Below, one piece after another: positions 1-8,964 of a stretch of DNA of 64,000 nucleotides. A model generated the notes under the pieces. The model ran no database searches. It saw only the letters and a program-made list of their open reading frames with translations, and had not been told where the DNA came from. Source of the stretch: Bin55 sp963664665 (GTDB lineage Bacteria > Pseudomonadota > Gammaproteobacteria > Pseudomonadales > Azotimanducaceae); the NCBI GenBank assembly GCA_963664665.2, contig CAXXMH010000004.1, forward strand, positions 806,001-870,000, read 5' to 3'. Every line of letters begins with the position of its first letter. Position 1 is the first letter of the stretch. Position numbers and translations under genes: made by a program.

Positions 1-514
1 TCATGACGATGATGTAGGCAACGATGATATACCACTGTAGTGGGGTTCCCGTCACGATGCGAAAACAGCCTAACGATACGCCTATCGCAACCCCGACCGC
101 GACCGCCAATCTCAATCCCCACGCGCTTATTGCCCCTCCAGACGCGCTTTCCGCCTTGAGCGCAACTGCGATTAGTGGGGGTTCCGCAATCGTTGTCGCG
201 AATCCGATCGCTGCCGCAAAGGCGTACACAACCACATAGTCCATCCATCGAACCTCTACCGCTGTCGTCGCGAGGTTCGATGCGGTTAACTGCGTTGCCA
301 TCGTTTCACCGATTGGAAACAGGGCGTCTTCCAATCCAACTAGGAATAGAGACAATCCAATGACGACAAGCGCGAAGCCACTCGTGATTTGCTTGAGTCT
401 CGGAAGTTTCTGGCGCAATACGAGCGCTTGAAATACGACAAGCACGAGCACGATCGGCGCTACGTCCCTTAACGTGGAGCCGAAAGATATTGCTAAGCCG
501 ACTAGGAATTCCAT
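1..514 (-). CDS. DUF1538 family membrane protein (partial, C-terminus outside window)
   Basis: A hydrophobic protein that begins MEFLVGLAISFG at 514 and runs off the left edge. It aligns by eye with the product of the next gene: both have the opening L-DxAPIVxV-FQ segment, a central GLE(D/S)xLFPxGE motif and an (A/G)FxTTIAEPxLIA motif. That pattern is the DUF1538 family, multi-pass inner-membrane proteins of unknown transport role. One base separates the stop of the upstream gene (516-518) from this ATG, so the two are almost certainly co-transcribed and coupled. Tandem or fused DUF1538 units are usual for the family. The function is not known, and I infer only a membrane location. Confidence 0.75.
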   Translation of the reverse strand, partial: MEFLVGLAISFGSTLRDVAPIVLVLVVFQALVLRQKLPRLKQITSGFALVVIGLSLFLVGLEDALFPIGETMATQLTASNLATTAVEVRWMDYVVVYAFAAAIGFATTIAEPPLIAVALKAESASGGAISAWGLRLAVAVGVAIGVSLGCFRIVTGTPLQWYIIVAYIIVM

Positions 515-515
515 G

Positions 516-1250
516 TCAAGCGATCATTCCATAGACGAGTATGAAGATGATTGGCGCGAGACATGCGAACGCGATCAAGCCGAATCCATCGACCATTGGA
601 TTGCGTCCCTTGATGCTCGAAGCTAATCCAACACCCAATGCGGTTAATAGAGGCACCGTAATGGTGCTTGTCGTGACTCCGCCCGAGTCGTAAGCGATGC
701 CAATGATCTCGTGAGGCGCGAAAAACGTGAGTACGGTTACGATAATGTACGCTGAAATGATCATCACGTGTATCGGCCAACCTTTCAAGATTCGAACGAC
801 GCCGATGACGACGGCGGATCCGACTGATAGAGCAACGACCAATCGCAAATTGAGGGCATACGCCTCGCGTACGCTGACTTCGTTTTCGATATGCCCCGCT
901 AGCGCCACGACTTCTGCTGCTTCCGCGGCGATGGCGATGAGAGCAGGTTCCGCGATGGTAGTTCCAAAGCCAAGACAGAACGCGAAACTGAGTAACGCGA
1001 TAAGACTGCTCTTCTTGGCAAATGCTTGAGCGATTGCTTCGCCTAACGGAAACAAGCCGCTTTCCAGTCCATGGATGAACAGAGCGAGACCGAGTATGAC
1101 ACAGACCAAGCCAACAAAGGTGTCGCCGAGATTTGGGAAAGGTTGCTGTAGAACAACGATTTGGAAAAACGCGATTACGATGACGATCGGCGCAAGATCG
1201 CGCATCGCATCAAATATGCGTCCGGCGAGCGCCTTCAGTAATACCGTCAA
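516..1250 (-). CDS. DUF1538 family membrane protein
   Basis: A 244-residue protein made almost wholly of hydrophobic stretches. It carries the same landmarks as its downstream neighbour: DLAPIVIVIAFFQ near the N-terminus, GLESGLFPLGE around residue 63 and FGTTIAEPALIA around residue 95. It is assigned to DUF1538, whose members are predicted multi-pass inner-membrane proteins without a proven substrate. The start is TTG at 1250. A stop lies four codons upstream and no ATG or GTG gives a sensible N-terminus, while the length matches the paralogue. No clear Shine-Dalgarno sequence precedes it. It forms a two-gene unit with the gene ending at the window edge. Confidence 0.75.
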   Translation of the reverse strand: MTVLLKALAGRIFDAMRDLAPIVIVIAFFQIVVLQQPFPNLGDTFVGLVCVILGLALFIHGLESGLFPLGEAIAQAFAKKSSLIALLSFAFCLGFGTTIAEPALIAIAAEAAEVVALAGHIENEVSVREAYALNLRLVVALSVGSAVVIGVVRILKGWPIHVMIISAYIIVTVLTFFAPHEIIGIAYDSGGVTTSTITVPLLTALGVGLASSIKGRNPMVDGFGLIAFACLAPIIFILVYGMIA

Positions 1251-1321
1251 TATGTCGCTTTACTAGGTTGTGTTGCTAAGTTATGTAGGAATTGAATTTA
1301 GCGTTTGCTCGATTTGCCCTC

Positions 1322-2410
1322 TCACGCCTGTTTGCCGCGAGATTCTCTGAGTTCCGTCGAGGATAAATCGCATTGGAATTCCGACGCCGAAATACCGTCG
1401 CAGAGTGCGCCTAAATCAGACCCCACCTTGAGATCTTCGAGTGTCAAAAATTCAGATCTGTGGCGACGCCCAAACACTAGGAACCGAATTCCTAGCATTG
1501 TCAGCTCCGAGATCGAGGCGTCTCGATGTTCTAACGAATCGTAGTACTGTTCGTGATCGATACGAGATAAGGTATCTGCACCAACGACGAATGTACCGCC
1601 CGAGGTGCTAAAGAGCAGTCGCGCTTTCTCGATGAATGTAGGTTGATTGGTCAAAACGTACTCATCAGCTTCAAACTGCTCAATCCGTTCATTGATGTCG
1701 ATGAAATCAAGATCAGGCTTATCAACATTTCGAATACTTAGTTCAAATGCGACGTGTTGGTTTAGCCGTTCCTCCGCTACCTCGCGCATGCGACGATGAC
1801 CCTCGTGCAACGGGTTGAAGGCGCCCGGTAGCACTGCAAGACCTGGGTCGCCGTGAAACGCAGGGGTCTCGCCAAGCAATCGAGGCACAGAATCGTGGTA
1901 GTCCGCGCCAATCGTCGGAATGAAGTCTGAATTTGTCTCGTCAAGACCGAGGCCGGATTCGAGGTAGTGAAGCGCTAAATCAGCTAGTTCCCGTTCCTCC
2001 TGTAGTCGAGATAAGGCACCTTTCTTTAATTGCACATGCCATACGAGACTTTTCTGCGAAGTCTGCAACGCGACGTAAGCCCGATGCTCGCCTCGCTTTG
2101 CTCGCACAGAACGCAGTGCCGCCGTAATTCCTAAGCCATACACATGGTCTTGTTCAGTCACGTCAGCCAGTTCTTGTGCGCGTAAGAAGGCTTGCATCGC
2201 GAGTCGTCGTGACGTGAGCGAGGAGCAGAAACTCTCGGGTTCGTACCCAAGCAAATCAATCATTGCTCGATTGTGATACGGGACAGTTGCTGCCAACAGT
2301 ACATTTGAGGCACCTGGAGTGGTCGCCAGGTCAGAAAGTAGCAGAGAACCGCCGGCAGCATAGATCACACCACGCCACGGAGATTCAATGAGGCGATTTG
2401 CGGCAGTCAC
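1322..2410 (-). CDS. CinA-like domain fused to nicotinate-mononucleotide adenylyltransferase-like domain
   Basis: A 362-residue two-domain protein. Residues about 8-160 follow the CinA C-terminal/PncC fold: AAGGSLLLSDLATTPGAS, then a YHN segment, and later GLGITAALRS where NMN deamidases have a GIAGP-like loop. Residues about 195-360 form a nucleotidylyltransferase with the GAFNPLHEGH dinucleotide-synthesis signature and a C-terminal SSTELR motif, as in NadD-type enzymes. In the NAD pyridine cycle PncC turns NMN into NaMN and NadD turns NaMN into NaAD, so a fusion makes biochemical sense. The ESCTGG-like deamidase motif is altered here to YAAGGS, so the first domain may be inactive. The ATG overlaps the stop of the upstream hydrolase by 4 bases. 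Substrates are inferred. Confidence 0.7.
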   Translation of the reverse strand: MTAANRLIESPWRGVIYAAGGSLLLSDLATTPGASNVLLAATVPYHNRAMIDLLGYEPESFCSSLTSRRLAMQAFLRAQELADVTEQDHVYGLGITAALRSVRAKRGEHRAYVALQTSQKSLVWHVQLKKGALSRLQEERELADLALHYLESGLGLDETNSDFIPTIGADYHDSVPRLLGETPAFHGDPGLAVLPGAFNPLHEGHRRMREVAEERLNQHVAFELSIRNVDKPDLDFIDINERIEQFEADEYVLTNQPTFIEKARLLFSTSGGTFVVGADTLSRIDHEQYYDSLEHRDASISELTMLGIRFLVFGRRHRSEFLTLEDLKVGSDLGALCDGISASEFQCDLSSTELRESRGKQA

Positions 2411-3282
2411 GCGTTAAGGAAGTCGCGAGCGATCCTCATGAACACGTCGAATTGGTCATGGTGGCTCCAGTGCCCTGCATCGTCAATTCCTGCGACTTGC
2501 ACATCGTTAAACACATCGGCTCGACCGTCTTTAAGGGGATCGCTCGCCCACGATTCTTTCCCGTAAATGAGGAGGGTCGGGCATGCGATTCTGGCATAGA
2601 GCGACTGAATCTCATCGTCCGACAGACCAATAGGTGCGAACGTACGCACGTAGTTGTCGAACTTCCAGCTGTAGGTTCCATCCTCATTTTGATTGCTGCC
2701 ATGTACAGTCAAATGTCGCGCCTGATCTTCCGTGAGGTGGGGATTCTCGGTCTGCATACGATGGAATGCTTCCTCTAACGAAGCGTATTTCCGCGGCACG
2801 CGACTAGACAAGTGACGCAAGTTGCTGACCCAATTCTGAAGACGCGATTCGACCTTAGGTTGGCGACTGGAGTGAGACCATCGCGGTGGCGCTCCCATTC
2901 CTTCAATTGAGATTAATTTGGTGACGGTCTCGGGATATAGACCCGCATAGATGAGCGAAATAGATCCACCTAAGGAGTGACCTATCACCGTGACAGGAGA
3001 CATATGTTTCTGCTGCACGACCTGAGCAATGTCGTAGACGTAATCGATGTGTAAATAACCACCACCGACCATCCATTGTGAATCGCCATGTCCTCGAAGG
3101 TCAGGAGCGATTACGTGATAGTCATGTCTGAGTTCGGACGCGACCCAATCCCAGTTTCGGCAATGGTCGCGACCTCCGTGAATGAGTAACAGCGGAGGTG
3201 CGTCTTCGTTTCCCCAATCGACGTAGTGCAAGCGCAGTCGCTGAGAGAAGTAGATATGTGAGCTAGGTGTCTCGGTCAGCAT
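2407..3282 (-). CDS. alpha/beta hydrolase
   Basis: A 291-residue cytoplasmic hydrolase of the alpha/beta fold. The oxyanion-hole region is LLLIHGGRDHCRNWDWV (about residues 32-48). PDLRGHGDS follows, then the nucleophile elbow GHSLGG around residue 122 and a C-terminal catalytic histidine in DDAGHWSHHDQF. A late Asp in the SDPLKDGR region could be the acid. There is no signal peptide. It overlaps the fusion gene that follows by 4 bases (ATGA), so the two are translated together. Family members include haloalkane dehalogenases, epoxide hydrolases and esterases, and nothing in the sequence fixes the substrate. Confidence 0.85.
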   Translation of the reverse strand: MLTETPSSHIYFSQRLRLHYVDWGNEDAPPLLLIHGGRDHCRNWDWVASELRHDYHVIAPDLRGHGDSQWMVGGGYLHIDYVYDIAQVVQQKHMSPVTVIGHSLGGSISLIYAGLYPETVTKLISIEGMGAPPRWSHSSRQPKVESRLQNWVSNLRHLSSRVPRKYASLEEAFHRMQTENPHLTEDQARHLTVHGSNQNEDGTYSWKFDNYVRTFAPIGLSDDEIQSLYARIACPTLLIYGKESWASDPLKDGRADVFNDVQVAGIDDAGHWSHHDQFDVFMRIARDFLNA

Positions 3283-3480
3283 GCCGAAATTTTAGGGTGA
3301 GCGCTAGGCTTGTTAGGCAAGGACAACAGTACCTAACAAATGTTCAAGTAGGGATCGTATCAAACAATATACTGTGCTAGTGAGGTGAATAATCTCGTCC
3401 CGCAACGAGATTATGTCCTTCTACTATGGGGTGGCGTAGCTTTCGTTCACCCTCAAGTGAAACTGGACAATAGACTCAAG

Positions 3481-4128
3481 ATGGCGAATGCACAGAGGTT
3501 TCTCCGCCTCATGAATGAAGAAGGTGTGCTGCAATTTGGGGACTTCACGCTGAAGTCTGGGAAGAAAAGCCCCTACTTCTTCAATCTGGGGAATGTTGCT
3601 TCGGGGCGTGGATTGTCGGAGCTCGGACGCGCGTTTGCGCAGTGCATCTTGGATCACGACCTACGACCGGAGATTCTGTACGGTCCAGCTTACAAGGGAA
3701 TCCCCTTTGTGGTGACTACCGCAATTGCATTAGCAGCAGAAGGAGTCGAAGTCGGCATTGCGTTCAATCGCAAGGAATCTAAAGGCTATGGCGAAGGTGG
3801 TTGGCTAGTAGGCGAATCGATGGACGAAAAACGCGTTATTTTGATCGATGACGTAGTCGTAGACGGCGGTACTAAATTGGAGTCTGCCGAGTTGATTCGG
3901 AATGAAGGCGGAATCCTGTGCGGGATGGTCTTAGGAATCGACCGCTTGGAATACATCAACGAGCGGCAGAGCGCAACGGAAGCAATGACCGAGAAGCTCC
4001 ACGTAAATGTACACGCGGTTGCGGACCTACACGATGTTATTGAGTTCCTCGTGACTAACGACAGTGACGACGAACAATTGCGGTCGTTAAGAGATTACGC
4101 CTCTGACAATTGCAAGTTGAAGGCTTAG
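3481..4128 (+). CDS. pyrE: orotate phosphoribosyltransferase
   Basis: Makes OMP from orotate and PRPP in pyrimidine synthesis. The N-terminal GDFTLKSGKKSPYFFN signature and YGPAYKGIP are typical of PyrE, and the PRPP loop is ILIDDVVVDGGTK. I place the start at the ATG at 3481 (MANAQRFLRL), which gives 215 residues against about 213 in Escherichia coli. A longer frame opens at a GTG at 3385 but adds 32 residues with no counterpart in the family. The gene converges on an SDR gene, and the two stop codons interlock over 4125-4128. Divergent spacing from the hydrolase suggests its own promoter. Confidence 0.95.
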   Translation: MANAQRFLRLMNEEGVLQFGDFTLKSGKKSPYFFNLGNVASGRGLSELGRAFAQCILDHDLRPEILYGPAYKGIPFVVTTAIALAAEGVEVGIAFNRKESKGYGEGGWLVGESMDEKRVILIDDVVVDGGTKLESAELIRNEGGILCGMVLGIDRLEYINERQSATEAMTEKLHVNVHAVADLHDVIEFLVTNDSDDEQLRSLRDYASDNCKLKA

Positions 4129-4952
4129 CTTGGGAAAATCTGTGCACCGCCATCCACGCGTAAAACTTGCCCCGACACATAGCTTGAGTCCGATGTCACG
4201 AAGAACTCGACGGCTTTTGCGACTTCCATCGGCCAGCCGTATCTAGTCAAAGCTCCGACTTCAACTTTACGATCATCGTTCGTCGGACGACTTGCCTCGA
4301 AGCGAGGCGTAATGATCTCTCCCGGCGCGATTACGTTCGCATACACGCCGTATGGACGCATCTGTGCAGCTAAGCAACGTGTGTATTCATGAACCGCAGC
4401 TTTCGCGGTACCGTATACGACCTCCGAACGGTGTCCGGATAACCCGGCGATGCTTCCGATTGTGACAACCCAGCCAGATTTCCGCTCCATCATTGACGGT
4501 ACAGCTGCTTTACAGACGAGAATGCAGGTAGTGAGATTACGTTCAAGAATTGTTCGTACATCTTGAAGGGACACCTCAATCGCGTCGTTAACCAGCGGTT
4601 TGCCTGCATTAGGGCCTGCCGTCCCTGTCGAACCGATGTCGCCACCAGCGTTGTTGATCAGAATGTCAACTGGACCTAATTGCTGTTTGATATCGGAATA
4701 GTTCTGGGTAACGGTCGCCGGGTCCGTAAGATCGCCGTGAACTGCGATGACGTTTGCGTCCGTTTGTTCTGCGATCTCGTTTGCAACGGTATCTAAAGAC
4801 GGTGCTTCATTAAATGCCTGCGTAGAGATTGGCGTGGTGCCATGTACTGCTACGCTTGCGCCAAGATCCGCTAAGTGGGTGGCTACTACGCGTCCAATCC
4901 CTCTCGATGAACCTGTTACCCATGCAACCTTACCTGAAAGTCGTTTTTCCAC
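4125..4952 (-). CDS. short-chain dehydrogenase/reductase (SDR family)
   Basis: A 275-residue classical SDR. It has the nucleotide-binding TGSSRGIGR loop near residue 14, the structural NNAGG motif around residue 99 and a catalytic YGTAK (YxxxK) around residue 180 with the active-site Ser in TIGSIAGLSG. The C-terminal VSGQVLRVDGGAQ closes the fold as in FabG-like enzymes. It begins at GTG. It is probably an NAD(P)H-dependent 3-oxoacyl reductase or sugar/steroid-type dehydrogenase, but the substrate cannot be read from sequence. It stands alone and tail-to-tail with pyrE, overlapping its stop. Confidence 0.88.
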   Translation of the reverse strand: MEKRLSGKVAWVTGSSRGIGRVVATHLADLGASVAVHGTTPISTQAFNEAPSLDTVANEIAEQTDANVIAVHGDLTDPATVTQNYSDIKQQLGPVDILINNAGGDIGSTGTAGPNAGKPLVNDAIEVSLQDVRTILERNLTTCILVCKAAVPSMMERKSGWVVTIGSIAGLSGHRSEVVYGTAKAAVHEYTRCLAAQMRPYGVYANVIAPGEIITPRFEASRPTNDDRKVEVGALTRYGWPMEVAKAVEFFVTSDSSYVSGQVLRVDGGAQIFPS

Positions 4953-5178
4953 CTTGCTTTACATCTCCATATAAACGCGCGGATAACTATATGAGTTGGC
5001 GTTAGTCAACTCGGCAACCACCTCAGAGTAGCGCGACTTCTAAGTGATATAGAAGTTGATCGCGTCCAGGTGATGCAAGGTAATTCACAACCCTTGGTTG
5101 AATTAAGGGAACGACGTCGACAGACTGGCTGTCGATAATTTCCCGCAGTGGTGGCAATTATTCGCTGCCAGGAACATT

Positions 5179-5264
5179 GCCCAGATGTTGGAATTGGTAG
5201 ACAAGCTGGCCTTAGAAGCCAGTGCCTTAGTGGCGTGAGGGTTCAAATCCCTCTCTGGGCACCA
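5179..5264 (+). tRNA. tRNA-Leu(UAG), CCA encoded
   Basis: An 86-nt class II tRNA. The acceptor stem pairs GCCCAGA (5179-5185) with TCTGGGC (5254-5260), followed by discriminator A and an encoded CCA at 5262-5264. The D-arm contains TTGGTAGACAAG. The anticodon stem CTGGC/GCCAG encloses the loop CTTAGAA with anticodon TAG, which reads CUA and related leucine codons. A short variable arm and a GTTCAAATCC T-loop complete the cloverleaf. It sits just upstream of a phosphopantetheinyl transferase gene and may share its transcript. Confidence 0.97.
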
Positions 5265-5289
5265 ACCGGGAAATGTCAAGAGTGCTCAT

Positions 5290-5961
5290 ATGAACCTGTT
5301 CTGCATGGACGGAATCCCGGCGATTCACACTGAACCCGACGAAGTGCCGGGTATGTATATGGTGCTCGGACGTGTAGCCGACCACACCGAGGAATTGGCG
5401 CCTGAAGAGCGGGCGTTGATTCAAGACTCTAATCCATCAAGGCAAAACGGCTTCGCAACCGGCAGACGCCTCGCTAAAGCTGCGCTAACGCACCTCGGAA
5501 TCAGTCTTCAACCCATTTTGAGGAATGAGCGAAAACCCGTATGGCCTGAATTCGTCGTCGGAAGTATTTCGCACACGGATCACCTTGCAGTGAGTGCTGT
5601 GGCGCGAGCCATGCATTACCAAGGTATCGGTGTTGACGTTGAAGTCATCAGTGCGGTCGATGAACGCGTCGCGAATCGAGTACTTGACGAGGACGAACGT
5701 GGTTGGATCGACGCGCTTCAACTCCCAGAGTGGCGCACCGCCTTGTTCTCAGCCAAGGAAGCTATATACAAGGCGACGAACCCAATCACGGGCGAGTTTT
5801 TAGGCTTCCGCGACGTCACACTAAGAATCGACGAGAACGCTCAATCGTTCACTGCGTATACCCAAAAAGACCTCAAAGCATCTAGCTTGTTAGAGCGCGC
5901 TCGCGGGTATTTCCACCGAATTGAGGGTCACTGGCTTACGACTTTCGTCATCGAAGCGTAA
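5290..5961 (+). CDS. 4'-phosphopantetheinyl transferase (EntD/Sfp-like)
   Basis: A 223-residue enzyme that moves the phosphopantetheine arm of CoA to a serine on carrier proteins. The family motifs appear in order: ATGRRLAKAAL (about residue 56), GSISHT (about 92), the Mg-binding GIGVDVE (about 112) and the signature FSAKEAIYKA (about 153). This is the EntD-type monomeric class rather than AcpS. It starts only 25 bases after the tRNA-Leu 3' end. No nonribosomal peptide or polyketide synthase lies in the window, so its target may be the fatty-acid ACP or a system elsewhere. Confidence 0.9.
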   Translation: MNLFCMDGIPAIHTEPDEVPGMYMVLGRVADHTEELAPEERALIQDSNPSRQNGFATGRRLAKAALTHLGISLQPILRNERKPVWPEFVVGSISHTDHLAVSAVARAMHYQGIGVDVEVISAVDERVANRVLDEDERGWIDALQLPEWRTALFSAKEAIYKATNPITGEFLGFRDVTLRIDENAQSFTAYTQKDLKASSLLERARGYFHRIEGHWLTTFVIEA

Positions 5962-6015
5962 GCCCAATTGATCATTCTTAGACGCGCGGTTCGTTCCTAA
6001 CTCCGCAACGCAAAG

Positions 6016-7071
6016 CTAACGATTCGGTCCACGGAGCATCGGGACTGGCTGCCATCGTTCGAGCGGGGTCTTCGGTAATACCGTAGGATTGACGCAGCTC
6101 ATCGGCCATTTGCCTCGCAATACCAATGAGACCTCGTGTCCGACGCGCCTGCGCGCAGTCGGGCGCATTCGTGTGCTTGCTGAAGCGACGTGCGGCGTTA
6201 CCGTGACTTGCGGCATGTTGAGTAGCGGGTTTTGCGGATCTGGTGGTTCTTGCTCGAGGACATCGAGACCAGCAGCTTGTACTTTCCCACTATTGATCGC
6301 ATCGACTAGATCTGCCTCCTTCACGATGGGACCACGCGCAGTGTTCACGATCACCACGCCGTCCTTCATCCGTTGGAAGGCATCAGCGTTGACAGAATGC
6401 TCGGTCTCCTCGTTATGAGGTGAGTGAATGCTGATATAGTCGGAGCGCTCCAACAATTCACCCCAAGCTACAGGCTCGACGCCAAACTCGCTCATCGTCA
6501 ATTCACTGACATATGGGTCGTACGCAATAACATGCAACCCAAAAGCTTGCGCCCGTTTAGCCGTGCAACGCGCCACATTCCCAAACGAGACCAGACCGAG
6601 AGTCCTACCCATTAGCCGAGGCACGTGATTCAATAACGGTCGTCCTTTGTGCCACTCGTTTTCAGCAGCAAAGATGTTCATCTCCTTGGTGCGACGGATC
6701 GAGTTCAGAAGTAATGCCATCGCATGATCGGCGACTTCCTCGATGAATGTATCGGGCGTGTTAGTCACGACTATCCCAGCTTCAGTAGCCGCATCGACAT
6801 CAACCATATCGACACCGACGCTTCCGAGACCGATAACCACGATGTTCTCTAGTCGATCAATGACTTCCTTACTGATTCGGACTCCCCAGGAGGTGATGAT
6901 CGCATCACATTCTTTTGCTCCTTCGGCAAAGTCCAAAGCCGTGGGTGAGGCGACTTCGACAATGTCGGCGACAGGTCGTAAGGCTTCGAGTTCAAGAGAG
7001 TATTTCTCATCAAGGTTTGTTACTTCGGCGATCCGAGGTAACTGCATTGCCACCTTTTTCTTGTTGTTCAT
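6016..7071 (-). CDS. D-isomer-specific 2-hydroxyacid dehydrogenase
   Basis: A 351-residue NAD-dependent dehydrogenase of the PGDH/CtBP family. The Rossmann motif is LGLVSFGNVAR (about residue 158, a variant of GxGxxG with Phe-Gly). The catalytic residues are visible as Arg in NTARGPIV, Glu in LEQEPPDP and His in VTPHVASAS. The first domain contains the TNTPDTFIEEVADHAM segment typical of the group. Oddly, the last 30 residues (WQPVPMLRGPNR) extend beyond the core. It is translated just after the acyl-CoA ligase (3-base gap), so the pair probably serves one catabolic route. The substrate is unknown. Confidence 0.88.
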   Translation of the reverse strand: MNNKKKVAMQLPRIAEVTNLDEKYSLELEALRPVADIVEVASPTALDFAEGAKECDAIITSWGVRISKEVIDRLENIVVIGLGSVGVDMVDVDAATEAGIVVTNTPDTFIEEVADHAMALLLNSIRRTKEMNIFAAENEWHKGRPLLNHVPRLMGRTLGLVSFGNVARCTAKRAQAFGLHVIAYDPYVSELTMSEFGVEPVAWGELLERSDYISIHSPHNEETEHSVNADAFQRMKDGVVIVNTARGPIVKEADLVDAINSGKVQAAGLDVLEQEPPDPQNPLLNMPQVTVTPHVASASTRMRPTARRRVGHEVSLVLRGKWPMSCVNPTVLPKTPLERWQPVPMLRGPNR

Positions 7072-7074
7072 CAG

Positions 7075-8796
7075 TTAGTTTTCCAGTTCAAGTTTGCTGA
7101 GAATTTCTTCGCGAATCTGTCGCTTGAATATCTTTTCAGAAGCGGTACGTGGTAGTCGTTCGTGGCCGATCCAAATGCGGGATGGCACCTTGAATTGAGC
7201 GAGGCGTTCGCTCGCGAATTCCTTTAGTTCGTCTTCATTGAGATCCGTATCCGGTTCAAGACACACCGTCGCTGCAACGGTTTCACCGAGTCGTTCATCT
7301 GGAATCCCAAAGACGCAGGCTTCAGCCACGCGTGGGTGCTCGTAGAGTGCTGCTTCGACTTCCTGGCAACCGATGTTCTCGCCGCCGCGAATCACGATAT
7401 CTTTCATGCGATCCGTGATGAACACATAGCCTTCATCATCGAGATGGCCGACGTCGCCTGTATGAACCCAGCCATCAACCAGCGTTTCCTTGGTTGCTTC
7501 AGGATTATTCCAATAACCGCTGAAATTCTGAATCCCCCAAATGCACAGTTCGCCGGTCTCAAAAGGTCGTAGGTCGCGTCCATCTTCGTCTACTGCCTTC
7601 ACTTTAACGAGCGGCGGTAGTGCGCGTCCGCAACTCCGTGGTCTAAGCGAGAACGCAGGTCCACCGATACTGGTAGCTAAGCCTTGCGTTTCGGTCATTC
7701 CCCAACCTGTGCCTGAAGCGCCTTTCGCGATTTGCTTGTCGATTTCCTTTGCCTGTTCAGGTGCCATAGCGGCTCCGCCACCACCCGCGCTTTGAAGACT
7801 GCTTACGTCGTACTTGCCTAGTGACGCCGACTTGACCAGCTCGTACGACATGGTTGGTACGCCATTGAACGACGTGATCCGCTCAGCTTCAATGATCTGC
7901 AATGCACGATCGACATCCCACTTATACATCCCCACCAATTTGCGGCCGTACCGAAACGACGATAGTAATTGAACGACTAATCCCGTTACGTGGAACAACG
8001 GTACTGACAAGATTGTCGAGGGCGGATGAGCGGGATTGGTGGATGCGGCGGCTGCGGCTTGTTGTGCTTGGGCGGGATTTTCGTTAACTGTCAATTGATA
8101 GCCAACGGCGCCTGCCGCTTCCCAGCCCAAAAGCGCGTTGCAGATTGACCGGTGAGTGGACAACACACCCTTGGGATGAGCGGTGGAGCCTGACGTATAC
8201 AAGAGAGTTGCATTGTCGTCAGGTCGAATATCGCTTTCAGGCATGGCATCGCTAGTGCCATCAACAAAGGCATCCCACGTGGGGAACTTCTCATCCTGAC
8301 ACCGCACTGTGACGAGCTCAATTGCTAGATCCTTTGACAACGGTCCAACTCGCTCAAGCCTTTCTCGATCGACGAAGAGAAGCTTCAAACCGCTATCTCG
8401 GATCCCGTATTCCATTTCCTCTGCCGACCACCACGCATTCATGGCGACCGCGATACCGCCCATAGCGGTGATACCCATGAAAGCGAATATCCACTCAGGG
8501 TAATTACGAAGCGAGACGCCGACGCGATCACCAGGCTCAATTCCGATTTCGATGAGTTTGTTAGCGACCTGTGCCGCGATTCGCCAAGCGTCATCAAAGG
8601 AGTAGCGCTCGTCGTCGTAGACGTAAAAATCGACTTCGTGCCTTAGTCCAAAACGATAGAGCTCGCGAAGATTGGCAGGTGCATTTACGAAGCTGATGAA
8701 GTCCACTCCGTTCACGTGAACGGTGTCGGTTTCGAATGGTTTGCCGGGAGCGGTTACCTCAGCGATCGCACGTTCGAGCGAGTCATTTGCCGCCAT
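7075..8796 (-). CDS. AMP-dependent acyl-CoA synthetase/ligase
   Basis: A 573-residue adenylate-forming enzyme that activates a carboxylic acid as acyl-AMP and then acyl-CoA. It has the P-loop LLYTSGSTAHPKG (about residue 198), GWGMTETQG (about 373), the hinge region with HTGDVGHLDDEGYVFITDRMKD and RGGENIG, and the conserved C-terminal lysine in TASEKIFKR. It is close to medium/long-chain or bile-acid/steroid CoA ligases by length, but the acid is not predictable. It begins with ATG and leads a two-gene minus-strand unit. A divergent promoter region of about 170 bases separates it from the aldolase gene. Confidence 0.92.
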   Translation of the reverse strand: MAANDSLERAIAEVTAPGKPFETDTVHVNGVDFISFVNAPANLRELYRFGLRHEVDFYVYDDERYSFDDAWRIAAQVANKLIEIGIEPGDRVGVSLRNYPEWIFAFMGITAMGGIAVAMNAWWSAEEMEYGIRDSGLKLLFVDRERLERVGPLSKDLAIELVTVRCQDEKFPTWDAFVDGTSDAMPESDIRPDDNATLLYTSGSTAHPKGVLSTHRSICNALLGWEAAGAVGYQLTVNENPAQAQQAAAAASTNPAHPPSTILSVPLFHVTGLVVQLLSSFRYGRKLVGMYKWDVDRALQIIEAERITSFNGVPTMSYELVKSASLGKYDVSSLQSAGGGGAAMAPEQAKEIDKQIAKGASGTGWGMTETQGLATSIGGPAFSLRPRSCGRALPPLVKVKAVDEDGRDLRPFETGELCIWGIQNFSGYWNNPEATKETLVDGWVHTGDVGHLDDEGYVFITDRMKDIVIRGGENIGCQEVEAALYEHPRVAEACVFGIPDERLGETVAATVCLEPDTDLNEDELKEFASERLAQFKVPSRIWIGHERLPRTASEKIFKRQIREEILSKLELEN

Positions 8797-8964
8797 GTTT
8801 AGATGTTGCCCATGGAACGCGCGAACGCCTCCATAGGGGTTTCAGCTCTTTTACGAAGCGAGCAATAATATTGGAAGCGTGGCTAAAATCGCCGCCGAGC
8901 CATCGTAATGGCACGTAATGTGGCCAGGCAGCGGTGCCGTGATTCAGCTAAAGCGAGACCTACT

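Noticed and set aside
3385..3480. A longer pyrE starting at GTG 3385.
   Set aside because: The extra 32 residues match nothing in PyrE proteins; the ATG at 3481 gives the family length.
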